Positions 1-6,556 of a stretch of DNA of 16,426 nucleotides are shown one piece after another. The notes beneath the pieces were generated by a model. The model made no database searches and was not told where the DNA came from. It saw nothing but the letters and a program-made list of their open reading frames with translations. The translations under genes and the position numbers were made by a program. The stretch is from Bacteroidales bacterium (GTDB lineage: Bacteria; Bacteroidota; Bacteroidia; Bacteroidales; WCHB1-69), in NCBI GenBank assembly GCA_031272415.1, contig JAISTU010000040.1, positions 1-16,426 on the forward strand. The letters are read 5' to 3'. Positions within the stretch are counted from its first letter, which is position 1, and each line of letters begins with the position of its first letter.

Positions 1-2
1 TT

Positions 3-188
3 GCGTATTATAAGTTATATGTGCGGTTGCGTGAGGCTGGTTTGCTGTCAAAACATTCGCCAAAGGACATCATAGAGTTGGCAAAATCTATTATTCGATT
101 GAAAATCAATGATATATGGTTTCCCGCAGAAATAACCAACAAAACAGTCGCCCTCTTTGAAAAAATTAAAATAGCCCCCCTAAAATGA
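3..188 (+). CDS. C-terminal fragment of a gene cut by the window edge, possibly a transposase
   Basis: The plus strand is open from base 3 to a TGA at 186-188, giving about 61 residues that begin AYYKLYVRLREAGLLSKHSP and end KIKIAPLK. The gene starts outside the window. The tail has the pattern 'LY..LREAGL.SK.SP.DI...L..I..IKIND.W...EI', which resembles from memory the C-termini of DDE transposases of the IS4/IS1634 type in Bacteroidota, but no catalytic residue is inside the window. Palindromic repeats follow within 25 bp, which fits a mobile-element edge. It could equally be another basic, helical protein tail. The overlapping minus-strand frame at 8-229 runs into the hairpin repeat and has no features of a gene. 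Confidence 0.45.
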   Translation, partial: AYYKLYVRLREAGLLSKHSPKDIIELAKSIIRLKINDIWFPAEITNKTVALFEKIKIAPLK

Positions 189-208
189 GCGGAGTTAGGG
201 ATCGAAAT

Positions 209-294
209 TGTCTGAACTTTGATTTTCATAAGATTTATAAGATTATTATGATTTTAGATAATCGCACAAATCATTCCAAATCAAAGTTCAGACA
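209..294. repeat. 86-bp TGTCTGAAC hairpin repeat, full copy
   Basis: The outer arms at 209-225 (TGTCTGAACTTTGATTT) and 278-294 are perfect 17-bp inverted repeats around an AT-rich core of the form TTTTCATAAG..TTATAAGATTA. The same family is seen at 333-384 (one half, opposite orientation) and 4232-4327 (full). It is non-coding and probably a small dispersed palindromic element (REP- or MITE-like). The folded RNA could also end transcription from the fragment to its left. Confidence 0.8.
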
Positions 295-302
295 GAGGGG
301 AA

Positions 303-332
303 TGTAGAGACGTGGCATGCCGCGTCTTTACA
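303..332. repeat. 30-bp near-perfect palindrome
   Basis: The left arm starts TGTAGAGACGTGGCA and the right arm ends CGTCTTTACA. Thirteen of the fifteen pairs are Watson-Crick and the other two are G-T pairs that would be tolerated in an RNA stem. Such TGTAGAGACG...CGTCTCTACA palindromes are, from general knowledge, common intergenic repeats in Bacteroidota and some cyanobacteria. Here it sits between two members of the TGTCTGAAC family. Confidence 0.75.
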
Positions 333-384
333 ATCATAAAATCGTGGTAATCATTAAAATCTTATGAAAATCGTGGTTCAGACA
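333..384 (-). repeat. Half-copy of the TGTCTGAAC repeat, inverted
   Basis: Read on the minus strand from 384 this begins TGTCTGAACCACGATTTTCA and continues with TAAG, then ATTTTAATGATTACCACGAT. That matches the left half of the 209-294 repeat closely, with differences mainly in the three bases after TGTCTGAAC. With the 209-294 copy and the 30-bp palindrome it forms one composite block from 209 to 384, bounded on both sides by TGTCTGAAC facing inward. Confidence 0.7.
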
Positions 385-444
385 AATGCTAAAAAATAGA
401 AAAATCTAAAATCGTAAATCTAAAAAATCTACACTCCGGAAAAA

Positions 445-458
445 AAATCACAGTTCAG
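445..458 (-). repeat. Degenerate right end of the TGTCTGAAC repeat
   Basis: The 14 bases AAATCACAGTTCAG match the right end of the copy at 4232-4327 (AAAATCACAGTTCAGAC) but lack a matching left half. This is probably the remnant of a further copy. The rest of 385-500 is AT-rich with A-tracts and no supported gene. Confidence 0.45.
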
Positions 459-509
459 TAAAAAAATAAAAAAAAAATCACTTTTAACTCTCCACTCAAA
501 AAAAAAGTG

Positions 510-517
510 TATATTTG
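510..517 (+). promoter_or_regulatory. Bacteroidota-type -7 box for the gene at 584
   Basis: TATATTTG matches the TAnnTTTG consensus. It is preceded by an A-tract and GTG (AAAAAAAGTG TAT). A clear -33 TTTG is not present at the usual 19-21 bp distance. The 5' leader would be about 60 nt. The same A-tract plus GTGTATnTTTG arrangement precedes the tRNA at 4047. Confidence 0.6.
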
Positions 518-583
518 CAGAACAGTAAAAAAATTTAAAAAAGTAGTAATTTATAACATTTAATAATTTAATAGTTTTTAGCG

Positions 584-1801
584 ATGATGAAAAGGATTTC
601 ATTAGTGATTTTTGTGGCTGCCTCTATGGCAGTGGTTGCGCAAGGAACGAAAGTGCGCAAAGACAATGAAGATTTGCCGACAGGCGCAAAATCTTACGAT
701 TTTTCAAACAGTGGGTCTGACTCTACACTTGAGGCGACCACAAGGTTTGAATATGATGCCAACGGAAATAGGACATTAGAAGTGTCCCAAATTAACGGTG
801 GCGGAATTGATTCAATTGTTAGTACCTACAACGCTCAAAACCTTTTGCTGACAAAATTGTATTTTGAAGACGGCACTTTGGTTACGAAAGATGTGTGGGA
901 ATACAACACCAACACCAATTATGCTGAGCATAATTACATTGAGTACTATTCTGCAACAGACTCTATGGTTACCCGTACAAAATTTGAAGGTGTAAAAGAT
1001 TTTGCTTCTGCAACAATAGTAAACGTTGTAAATGCGGTAATCTTTGAAGTTATGTTTTGCGATACTCTGACAACAGAAGTTGACTCATTAGGAGATGGAA
1101 CATGGACAACAGTGGTGACATTCAAATTTGATTTTTCACCTATAAACCCGAACATTCCAAGTATAGCAAATGGCAGAATAACATTGTCGGATGATTTTAT
1201 AGATATGTTTTCAGACATATACACTCTCCCTTATGGTATGAGTATTGGCGTGAAGTTGGCTCTCACAAACAATGGAACAGGTCTTACAAAGATAACAGGA
1301 ACTGTAAAACTGTCTGAATTGGGCATGAGTGATGTGGATTTATTTTTCATTAACTATGGTTATAACAGTGGCAAACTCATATCAGAAGAGTCTATCTTAG
1401 ATGTATCAATGTTTTCAAAGCCAACATATGGATCTCTGTACAATTACTATTACGATGGTGATAGACTCATGGTATTGGATTTCCTTTATGATGCAGGTGA
1501 AGGAGATGGCTACGTGCTTGAATATCGTGAATGGTATATTTATCCGGCGGCAAACTTTATTGAAAGTCCGTCTGAATTATCATTGGAAATTTATCCGAAT
1601 CCTGCTGTAGATTACATTTCAATTGTAAATATTTCCGACAAATCAGAAGTAAATATTTATGATGTAACAGGCAGAGTGGTATTGCACCAAACTATTTCCG
1701 ACAACACTGAAATTTCAGTTTCTGATTTGCCTGCAGGTATTTATATTTGCAAAATTGTAAATGCAAAAGGGGAAAAAGTTACACGAATTTCTAAAAAGTA
1801 A
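584..1801 (+). CDS. Secreted protein with T9SS type A sorting domain, function unknown
   Basis: The 405-residue product has an N-terminal signal peptide (MMKRISLVIFVAASMAVVAQ, cleavage probably near residue 20), so it should cross the inner membrane by Sec. About residues 329-405 form a type A T9SS C-terminal domain: IYPNPA, then VNIYDVTGRVV, LPAGIYICKI and a basic end, which is cleaved during export across the outer membrane. The N-terminal part contains strand-turn repeats such as FEYDANGNRTLE and WEYNTNTNY that recall the YD/RHS-like repeats of Bacteroidota surface proteins. The middle (about 140-320) matches nothing I recognise. Two consecutive ATGs (584, 587) are both possible starts and there is no clear Shine-Dalgarno, as is usual in this phylum. 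It appears monocistronic, with its own promoter (510) and terminator (1834). Confidence 0.85.
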   Translation: MMKRISLVIFVAASMAVVAQGTKVRKDNEDLPTGAKSYDFSNSGSDSTLEATTRFEYDANGNRTLEVSQINGGGIDSIVSTYNAQNLLLTKLYFEDGTLVTKDVWEYNTNTNYAEHNYIEYYSATDSMVTRTKFEGVKDFASATIVNVVNAVIFEVMFCDTLTTEVDSLGDGTWTTVVTFKFDFSPINPNIPSIANGRITLSDDFIDMFSDIYTLPYGMSIGVKLALTNNGTGLTKITGTVKLSELGMSDVDLFFINYGYNSGKLISEESILDVSMFSKPTYGSLYNYYYDGDRLMVLDFLYDAGEGDGYVLEYREWYIYPAANFIESPSELSLEIYPNPAVDYISIVNISDKSEVNIYDVTGRVVLHQTISDNTEISVSDLPAGIYICKIVNAKGEKVTRISKK

Positions 1802-1833
1802 GGCTAAATTTTAGTTACATAGTATAAAATTGG

Positions 1834-1863
1834 GGTCATGACAGCGATGTTATGACCTTTTTT
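1834..1863 (+). terminator. Intrinsic terminator after the gene at 584
   Basis: GGTCATGAC (1834-1842) pairs with GTTATGACC (1849-1857) around a 6-base loop, with one G-U pair, and is followed by six T. It lies 32 bp after the stop codon. Confidence 0.8.
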
Positions 1864-1919
1864 CTTAGAGTGGAGATATTTATATTATACCAAATGCAAA
1901 AAAATCACTCTCAACTTTT

Positions 1920-1950
1920 TTTGGCACCAAATTTGTAGCATTTATTTTTT
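1920..1950 (+). promoter_or_regulatory. Candidate promoter for the helix-hairpin-helix gene
   Basis: TTTG at 1920-1923 is followed after 19 bp by TATTTTTT at 1943-1950, which differs from TAnnTTTG only in the last base. Transcription would start about 20 nt before the ATG at 1977. The spacing is right but the -7 box is imperfect. Confidence 0.4.
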
Positions 1951-1976
1951 AGCGACATTTTTTTAAGATTTTATCT

Positions 1977-2915
1977 ATGTTTAGAAAATTTTTTCAAAGA
2001 TTTAGAAATATTTTTGACCTTACGCGGGCAGAACAAAGAGGTTTTTTTGTACTTTTGGGCGGTTTATTATTGCTTGTTTTTGTGAGAGTTAGCATAAATT
2101 GGTTGCCTACTCAAACAATAAATATTCAAATTGATAAAGACCCAAAAATAAATACTTTTTTGATTGAACAAAAGCGTTTAGACGACTCTGTACAAATGGA
2201 AAGGGGAAATAGAAATGCCTCATATACAAGCAATTATAATTATTTTTCCTCTTTTCAATTGACGCCTTTTGATTTCAATGCAGACACAATGAAAGTGGCA
2301 GATTGGGAAAAAATGGGCTTTTCCGAAAAACAATCTACTCAAATTTATAATTATCTTGCCAAAAGTGGCGGTTTGCGAAAAAAAGAAGATTTGAAAAAAA
2401 TCTATTGCATCAATGAAGAAAATTATACTGTTTTAGAACCTTATATTCATCTTTCTTCCAATGTATCTGCTTCTGTTTCAACAAATTACAGAGAAAGGAC
2501 TACTGCTATTGCTACTCAAAAGGTGGAACTTAATACTGCCGATAGTCTTGATTTATTAAAAATTCCGGGCATAGGCTCAAAAACGGCTGCCAAAATCATT
2601 GAATATAGAGCCCAATTGGGTGGTTTTTATGATGTTACGCAATTGCGTGAAATTTATATCATTGACAGTGCCCGTTTTGCACAAATTTCGCCTTATTTAA
2701 GAGCGGATAAGCAACATATTGAGACCATTAACATCAACACAGCAAGCACAAAAGAACTTTCCAAACATCCTTACATTGACACTTATTTGGCAAAATCAAT
2801 TTATGTTCATCGCCAAAAAACGGGTAATTATACCTCCGTTGAGCAAATCAAAAAGGCGGCTATGCTTTACGAGGATTTATACCAAAAGATAGCCCCTTAT
2901 TTGTCAGTGGAATAG
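1977..2915 (+). CDS. Membrane-anchored ComEA-like helix-hairpin-helix protein
   Basis: The 312-residue product starts with a basic stretch (MFRKFFQRFRNIFDLTRAEQ), then one membrane segment at about 22-40 (GFFVLLGGLLLLVFVRVSI), so the rest is likely periplasmic. Three helix-hairpin-helix-like units follow: about 95-160 (MGFSEKQSTQIYNYLAKSGG), 183-242 (VELNTADSLDLLKIPGIGSK, then TAAKIIEYRAQLGGF) and 250-310 (ININTASTKELSKHPYIDTY). The second has the classic IPGIGxKTAxKIIEYR signature of ComEA-type DNA-binding modules. ComEA binds incoming DNA during natural transformation, but many Bacteroidota carry multi-unit homologues such as this without a proven role, so a DNA-uptake function is inference. 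No other competence gene is in the window. The stop lies 4 bp from that of the converging gene. Confidence 0.85.
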   Translation: MFRKFFQRFRNIFDLTRAEQRGFFVLLGGLLLLVFVRVSINWLPTQTINIQIDKDPKINTFLIEQKRLDDSVQMERGNRNASYTSNYNYFSSFQLTPFDFNADTMKVADWEKMGFSEKQSTQIYNYLAKSGGLRKKEDLKKIYCINEENYTVLEPYIHLSSNVSASVSTNYRERTTAIATQKVELNTADSLDLLKIPGIGSKTAAKIIEYRAQLGGFYDVTQLREIYIIDSARFAQISPYLRADKQHIETININTASTKELSKHPYIDTYLAKSIYVHRQKTGNYTSVEQIKKAAMLYEDLYQKIAPYLSVE

Positions 2916-2919
2916 GCAA

Positions 2920-3915
2920 TTACTTCGCTTTTGGGATGCTGAATTTATAGCCTAATGAGATACCAATATTTTCTCTAAACTGCAAATGGTCAACTTTTTC
3001 ACCTGTTGGCACGCCGTTGGCATCATAAACATCAAATTTGTCATCATAGTCGTACAACAGTGCCGCATTGAGTGAAATTGCCAGCCAATCGGTAACGGAA
3101 AAGAGCCATTTCATTTCAAAACTTGCATCCACATTTCGCATCTGTTTGAACTCGCCTCTGTAATCCATTTTGAGTTCCAATTTAGCAAAAAGATTGATTT
3201 TGGGGTGAACATCGGCATTAAAAACAAGGGATGTCATGGCGCCCAGCGTAGGATAGCACCATTTGCCGGAATCTACCCCAAATTCCAACCGATTGCGAAA
3301 ATCAGGATGAATTTTGTAAATAAATGTTGCCGAAAGCGGTGAAATATACCAAGACCACATTTTACGCTTGTAATCCATCCCCAAAGAGAGCGTCATTGTG
3401 CCTTTGGTCATAAATGCAGAAGATAATATCATTGTATCTGCCTGATAATCATAACCTTTCAGCATTTGTGTATTCCACGTAAATAAGCCGCTGTAAAACC
3501 AATATCCTTTTGCCAAATAGCCAAATTTGGAGTTAAAATCAATTTTATCTACTGTTTTTTCAAATCGATTTTTGGTTTTTGTGATGGGGTCAACATTGGG
3601 CAAAAAACTGCATTTAAACCCCAAATCGACTGCTAAATTATTTTCCCATGCTAACTTACCTTTTTCAAATTTGAGCGACATGCGGTTCATGGTCGCCAAT
3701 CCGATGTGCGGGTAACTTGCTCCTTTCCAATTTAGCGAATAAGAATGGTCTAATAAAACTTGAAATTGACCATCCAAAGTCCATTTTCCTTTTATCGGCT
3801 CGCTTATTGCGGGCGTTTCATCTTGTTGTAAAACAACTTTTTTATCCTCTATCGAAGACCCTAATACACTCATTGTCAGTGAGAAAAACAATACACTTGT
3901 TGTTAAATATTTCAT
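2920..3915 (-). CDS. DUF3078-like outer-membrane beta-barrel protein
   Basis: The 331-residue product begins with a signal peptide (MKYLTTSVLFFSLTMSVLGS). The rest is rich in amphipathic strands with many Tyr, Trp and Phe, ending GISLGYKFSIPKAK, typical of an outer-membrane barrel. The order LNWKGASYPHIGLATMN, KLAWENNLAVDLGF, KTVDKIDFNSKFGY, WFYSGLFTWNTQMLKGYDY, then PLSATFIYK fits the DUF3078 family as I remember it. Its function is not established. The ATG at 3915 was chosen over an in-frame TTG at 3945: the latter would add ten residues before the signal peptide and lies inside the TAAATTTG promoter box. The gene converges with the one ending at 2915 and there is no terminator in the 4-bp gap. 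Confidence 0.8.
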   Translation of the reverse strand: MKYLTTSVLFFSLTMSVLGSSIEDKKVVLQQDETPAISEPIKGKWTLDGQFQVLLDHSYSLNWKGASYPHIGLATMNRMSLKFEKGKLAWENNLAVDLGFKCSFLPNVDPITKTKNRFEKTVDKIDFNSKFGYLAKGYWFYSGLFTWNTQMLKGYDYQADTMILSSAFMTKGTMTLSLGMDYKRKMWSWYISPLSATFIYKIHPDFRNRLEFGVDSGKWCYPTLGAMTSLVFNADVHPKINLFAKLELKMDYRGEFKQMRNVDASFEMKWLFSVTDWLAISLNAALLYDYDDKFDVYDANGVPTGEKVDHLQFRENIGISLGYKFSIPKAK

Positions 3916-3942
3916 TAGATTATCAAAAAATAATTTAAAATA

Positions 3943-3950
3943 CAAATTTA
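3943..3950 (-). promoter_or_regulatory. -7 box for the DUF3078-like gene
   Basis: On the minus strand this reads TAAATTTG, a full match to TAnnTTTG, 27 bp upstream of the ATG at 3915. No TTTG stands at the usual 19-21 bp spacing (the nearest is 30 bp away). It rules out a start at 3945, since that codon would overlap the box. Confidence 0.5.
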
Positions 3951-3995
3951 CAATTTTTTTTTGAATTTTTTCTATTTTTTCAAAAAATCATTATT

Positions 3996-4028
3996 TTTGG
4001 TTTTGAATGAAAAAAAAGTGTATCTTTG
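3996..4028 (+). promoter_or_regulatory. Promoter of the tRNA gene
   Basis: TTTG (3996-3999) and TATCTTTG (4021-4028) are separated by 21 bp, a good fit to the Bacteroidota -33/-7 consensus. The -7 box ends 18 bp before the tRNA. The A-tract followed by GTGTATnTTTG repeats the pattern at 503-517. Confidence 0.7.
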
Positions 4029-4046
4029 TAAAAGCCTCAAAAAAAT

Positions 4047-4120
4047 GGCGGGATAGCTCAGTTGGTTAGAGCGTCGGATTCATAACCCGGAGGTCACGAG
4101 TTCAACTCTCGTTCCCGCTA
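4047..4120 (+). tRNA. tRNA with CAT anticodon (probably elongator tRNA-Met)
   Basis: The 74-nt cloverleaf is complete: acceptor GGCGGGA with TCCCGCT (first pair G-U), D-stem GCTC/GAGC, anticodon loop TTCATAA with CAT at 4081-4083, T-stem ACGAG/CTCGT with loop TTCAACT, and discriminator A. The anticodon stem TCGGA/CCCGG has a G-U pair at 27-43 and an A-C mismatch at 31-39. CCA is not encoded. The first-pair G-U and the lack of three G-C pairs next to the anticodon loop argue against initiator tRNA. A tRNA-Ile with lysidine at position 34 also has CAT in the gene and cannot be wholly excluded. Confidence 0.93.
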
Positions 4121-4148
4121 CTTTTCTTCAATTACTCCCCCCCTAAAT

Positions 4149-4171
4149 TCCCCTCAATGGGGACTTTTTTT
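4149..4171 (+). terminator. Likely terminator of the tRNA transcript
   Basis: TCCCC (4149-4153) and GGGGA (4159-4163) form a 5-bp stem with loop TCAAT, then C and seven T. The stem is short but GC-rich and correctly followed by the T-run, 28 bp after the tRNA. Confidence 0.5.
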
Positions 4172-4231
4172 AGTGCAGATTTTTTTTTGCATTTTGGGAT
4201 AAAAACGTTCTAAAAAATGAAAAATTTCCCC

Positions 4232-4327
4232 GTCTGAACATCGATTTTCATAAGGGTTATATGATTAACAAGATTTTAAGTGTAATCACACAAATCAAAA
4301 TAATCATACGAAAATCACAGTTCAGAC
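4232..4327. repeat. TGTCTGAAC-family hairpin repeat, full copy beside the tRNA
   Basis: The ends GTCTGAAC and GTTCAGAC are inverted, with further pairing inside (CGATTTTCATAAGG.. against the reverse of ATACGAAAATCACA). The left half shares GATTTTCATAAG with the copies at 209 and 333. The right flank (ACAATGCAAAAAAAT) also resembles that of the 384 end (ACAAATGCTAAAAAAT). There is no gene between 4121 and 4426: only this repeat and two terminators. Confidence 0.75.
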
Positions 4328-4358
4328 AATGCAAAAAAATCTCTCCACGCTACACATG

Positions 4359-4394
4359 AAAAAAGAGAGTTACATTTCTGCTCCTCTCTTTTTT
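4359..4394. terminator. Bidirectional terminator after the PorP/SprF-like gene
   Basis: AAAAAAGAGAG (4359-4369) pairs perfectly over 11 bp with CTCTCTTTTTT (4384-4394) around a 14-base loop. The T-run is part of the stem on either strand. It lies 32 bp past the stop at 4427 on the minus strand and would close that operon. Confidence 0.75.
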
Positions 4395-4426
4395 ACTAAT
4401 AAAATATTAATTTACAACACTGCTTT

Positions 4427-5785
4427 CTATCTTACCACGAGTACCCAGGCGCCGGAGAAGCCGCGTGATTTTTCTTTGTCGGCTTGTTTGACGGCGGCTT
4501 GTAGGTTATCATAAGTTTCGGTATAGATATAATAATTAGACTTGCGGGCGTCTCTTATTATCTGACCTTTTACTTTTTGTTGTGCCATACGATTGACAAT
4601 ACGGTCGGCATCCTCTTGAGTGGTGGTTACAAAAACAATCACAAAATATTGTTTGTCTAAAACTTTTGTTTCATCGACTACAATATCTTCTTTTCGAATA
4701 CTTTGTACTTCTTCTTTTATTTCGGTGAGACTGTTTTTGAGTTCTGTCCGAATTTGCTCATTGAGTTCGGCAATAGAAGTATTTATTTTTTCTAACTCTT
4801 TGGAATGCTTATCGTTAGCCTTTTTGAGGGTGCTTACGTCGTCTGTAATTTTAGAAATATGGCTACGAGTGGTTGCATCTTTTTCACTGCGGGTAGTTTT
4901 GACCACCGCATTGGCAAATCTGTAACCGACAACCACTTCCAAATTACCTTGATTGAGTTGATTGTAAGAGCCGACATTAAAGCCAAATGCTGCACCGATT
5001 TGCACATTTTTAACTTCACCGCCTGCTGCCACTACCAGTTCTTTGGTGTTACGAAAACCAACTTGTAACCATGCATAATCTTTGTAAGATGCCTGCAAAC
5101 GACCATCAATGTGGTGCATGTCAGGATTTAAAAAATTGTACATCAATATTGGTTTTAAACCCCAATCTTCCTTAATTTTGAAAGTGTAAGAAATTGACCC
5201 AAAAACGGGTACATGCTTCTTATTGATGGTGTTATAAGTTGGTATCGCCGCATCAATTTCCAATGCTTTCCATTTATATTGCAGACCGAATGCACCGAAA
5301 AAGCCATTTTGGGACATGCCAATTAGGGGGTCTGTTTCGTCAAAACCCAAACCTTTGTACATATCCACTTTGCGCAGTCCAAGATGTGAATAGCCCGCTG
5401 AAATTCCAAATGAAAGCCAATGCTCTTCTTTTAATTGCACGCGATAAGCATACGAAACTTTGATGTTCGTTTGTGCCAACAGACCTGAATTTTCTTGCGT
5501 TAAAACCAATCCTATGCCCATATTTTGCTTAAAAAAGCCTCCTTCAGCGCCAAAGCCGTAAAAACGATTATCGTAAGCGTTGTTGTACCAATCGTTACAA
5601 TAGGAGGCATGTAAGCCTACACCTTCTCCGATACGCAATGCCGCCGGATTGACAGTGTATTTATATCGGTCGTACATGTAACTTAACGGATATTGCTGTG
5701 CATCAATACTTTGTGTAAAAATTGCAACAAGGGCAATTGTGATGCCTATAATCTGTATTTTCGTGTTTTTTCCTTTCGTTTTCAT
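4427..5785 (-). CDS. PorP/SprF-family T9SS membrane protein with coiled coil and SPOR-like domain
   Basis: The 452-residue product has a signal peptide (to about residue 29, ...TQSIDAQ) and a PorP/SprF-like barrel (about 30-292) starting with YPLSYMYDRYKYTVNPAALR, the usual 'MYN...NPA' opening of this family. PorP/SprF proteins sit in the outer membrane and work with T9SS in the export or anchoring of type B cargo such as SprB. After the barrel come a predicted coiled coil (about 308-365: KITDDVSTLKKANDKHSKEL...) and a C-terminal unit (about 376-452) with the beta-alpha-beta-beta-alpha-beta order and RGFSGAWVLV ending of SPOR domains, which bind denuded peptidoglycan glycans. Usual family members are about 300-350 residues, so the tail is an addition. 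The start is 6 bp after the stop of the type B cargo gene, so the two are very probably co-transcribed. AAGGA stands almost against the ATG, too close for a normal ribosome site. Confidence 0.85.
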   Translation of the reverse strand: MKTKGKNTKIQIIGITIALVAIFTQSIDAQQYPLSYMYDRYKYTVNPAALRIGEGVGLHASYCNDWYNNAYDNRFYGFGAEGGFFKQNMGIGLVLTQENSGLLAQTNIKVSYAYRVQLKEEHWLSFGISAGYSHLGLRKVDMYKGLGFDETDPLIGMSQNGFFGAFGLQYKWKALEIDAAIPTYNTINKKHVPVFGSISYTFKIKEDWGLKPILMYNFLNPDMHHIDGRLQASYKDYAWLQVGFRNTKELVVAAGGEVKNVQIGAAFGFNVGSYNQLNQGNLEVVVGYRFANAVVKTTRSEKDATTRSHISKITDDVSTLKKANDKHSKELEKINTSIAELNEQIRTELKNSLTEIKEEVQSIRKEDIVVDETKVLDKQYFVIVFVTTTQEDADRIVNRMAQQKVKGQIIRDARKSNYYIYTETYDNLQAAVKQADKEKSRGFSGAWVLVVR

Positions 5786-5791
5786 ATCCTT

Positions 5792-6475
5792 TTATCTTAC
5801 TAATGTTATACTTCCTTTATAAATTACTTGTCCGTCCGCGTCCGTAAAGAGGTAATAATACACTCCTTGTGGGAGGTCGTTGCCGTTTTTGTCTTTTCCT
5901 TCCCAAAGATTATCGTAATCTTTTTGCTCGAAAACGGTAACACCTTGTCGGGTCATCACTTTAAAAGTCATTCCGCTGACGGCAATGAGGTCGTCTACAA
6001 TAAACTGCTCATTTTTGCCGTCTCCGTTGGGAGAAAAATAATTGTAAGCGGCTAACTTTTTGAGTGTGAGGTTAGTATAAAAGACTACCGGTGCGTCATA
6101 AGTCCCCATTGTGCTATCTTTGACAAAGCGGAAATACTGTTTGAGCGAGTAAATTTTGTCTGTTGCTGCCTCATAAATTTTGAGTGTGAGCAACTCGCCG
6201 GTAGTGTTTCCGTAAACGGTCAGCATAGCATACTGTTGGTCATTAAGCGGGAATGAATTGGTCGCCTTTCCGCGACAATCATCGCCGTAAAAAACACCAA
6301 TCATATCGCCTGTATTGGCAGATAAATTGCCTTCAATGTTCAACTGTGCCGTAACGCTCATAGTTGATTGATACTGTGTGGGGTTAACCGTCCATGCGGG
6401 TTGCCCTGATGCGGTCGCTCCTATTGCACTGACCGCCATAATCATTAAATATCTTCTTACTCTTGTGATTTTCAT
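5792..6475 (-). CDS. Secreted protein with one 'WTVNP' domain and T9SS type B sorting domain
   Basis: The 227-residue product has a signal peptide (about 1-25, ending ATASGQ), then a domain at about 27-133 that starts AWTVNPTQYQSTMSVTAQLN and ends GTYDAPVVF, and a C-terminal domain at about 142-227 of the gliding-motility-associated (CHU_C, type B) kind: NYFSPNGDGKNEQF, VFEQKDYDNLWEGKDKNG, LPQGVYYYLFTD, YKGSITLVR. Type B domains direct export by T9SS and, in Flavobacterium johnsoniae, need a PorP/SprF partner that is often the neighbouring gene, exactly the arrangement here. The first domain is homologous to two segments of the giant protein upstream (about residues 2717-2830 and 3030-3133), with shared GDMIGVFYGDDCRG/ LILGYANNECRG motifs. 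The whole protein is therefore one giant-protein module plus a different sorting signal. It may bind or cap the giant protein (inference). Confidence 0.88.
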   Translation of the reverse strand: MKITRVRRYLMIMAVSAIGATASGQPAWTVNPTQYQSTMSVTAQLNIEGNLSANTGDMIGVFYGDDCRGKATNSFPLNDQQYAMLTVYGNTTGELLTLKIYEAATDKIYSLKQYFRFVKDSTMGTYDAPVVFYTNLTLKKLAAYNYFSPNGDGKNEQFIVDDLIAVSGMTFKVMTRQGVTVFEQKDYDNLWEGKDKNGNDLPQGVYYYLFTDADGQVIYKGSITLVR

Positions 6476-6515
6476 TTTCTATTTTATCTATATTTGTGAA
6501 AAACTTTTTTTTATT

Positions 6516-6556
6516 AAAAAAAATGTTGGTTGCGGGAGAAAAGTCCGCAACCAACA
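6516..6556 (-). terminator. Intrinsic terminator after the giant gene
   Basis: GTTGGTTGCGG and CCGCAACCAAC (6525-6535 and 6545-6555) form a perfect 11-bp stem, 12 with the flanking T-A pair, with a 9-base loop. On the minus strand eight T follow (6523-6516). It separates the giant gene from the type B cargo gene, so the downstream pair is expressed by readthrough or from its own promoter. I see no TAnnTTTG box for the pair on the minus strand in this 93-bp gap. Confidence 0.85.

Noticed and set aside
209..458. A CRISPR array made of the TGTCTGAAC copies
   Set aside because: The copies are inverted hairpins of unequal length with no regular spacers and no cas genes nearby.
584..1801. An RHS-type toxin
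   Set aside because: Only two or three YD-like strands are present; there is no RHS core, toxin tip or immunity gene, and the C-terminus is a T9SS sorting domain.
3916..3945. Ten extra N-terminal codons (TTG start) for the DUF3078-like protein
   Set aside because: The codon overlaps the TAAATTTG box, and the signal peptide begins properly at the ATG of 3915.
4329..4514. A 61-codon plus-strand frame over the terminator and the end of the PorP/SprF-like gene
   Set aside because: It crosses the 4359-4394 hairpin and overlaps the well-supported SPOR-like end on the other strand.
6489..6496. TATATTTG on the plus strand
   Set aside because: It matches the -7 consensus but points into the antisense of the terminator and the giant gene; no plus-strand gene follows.
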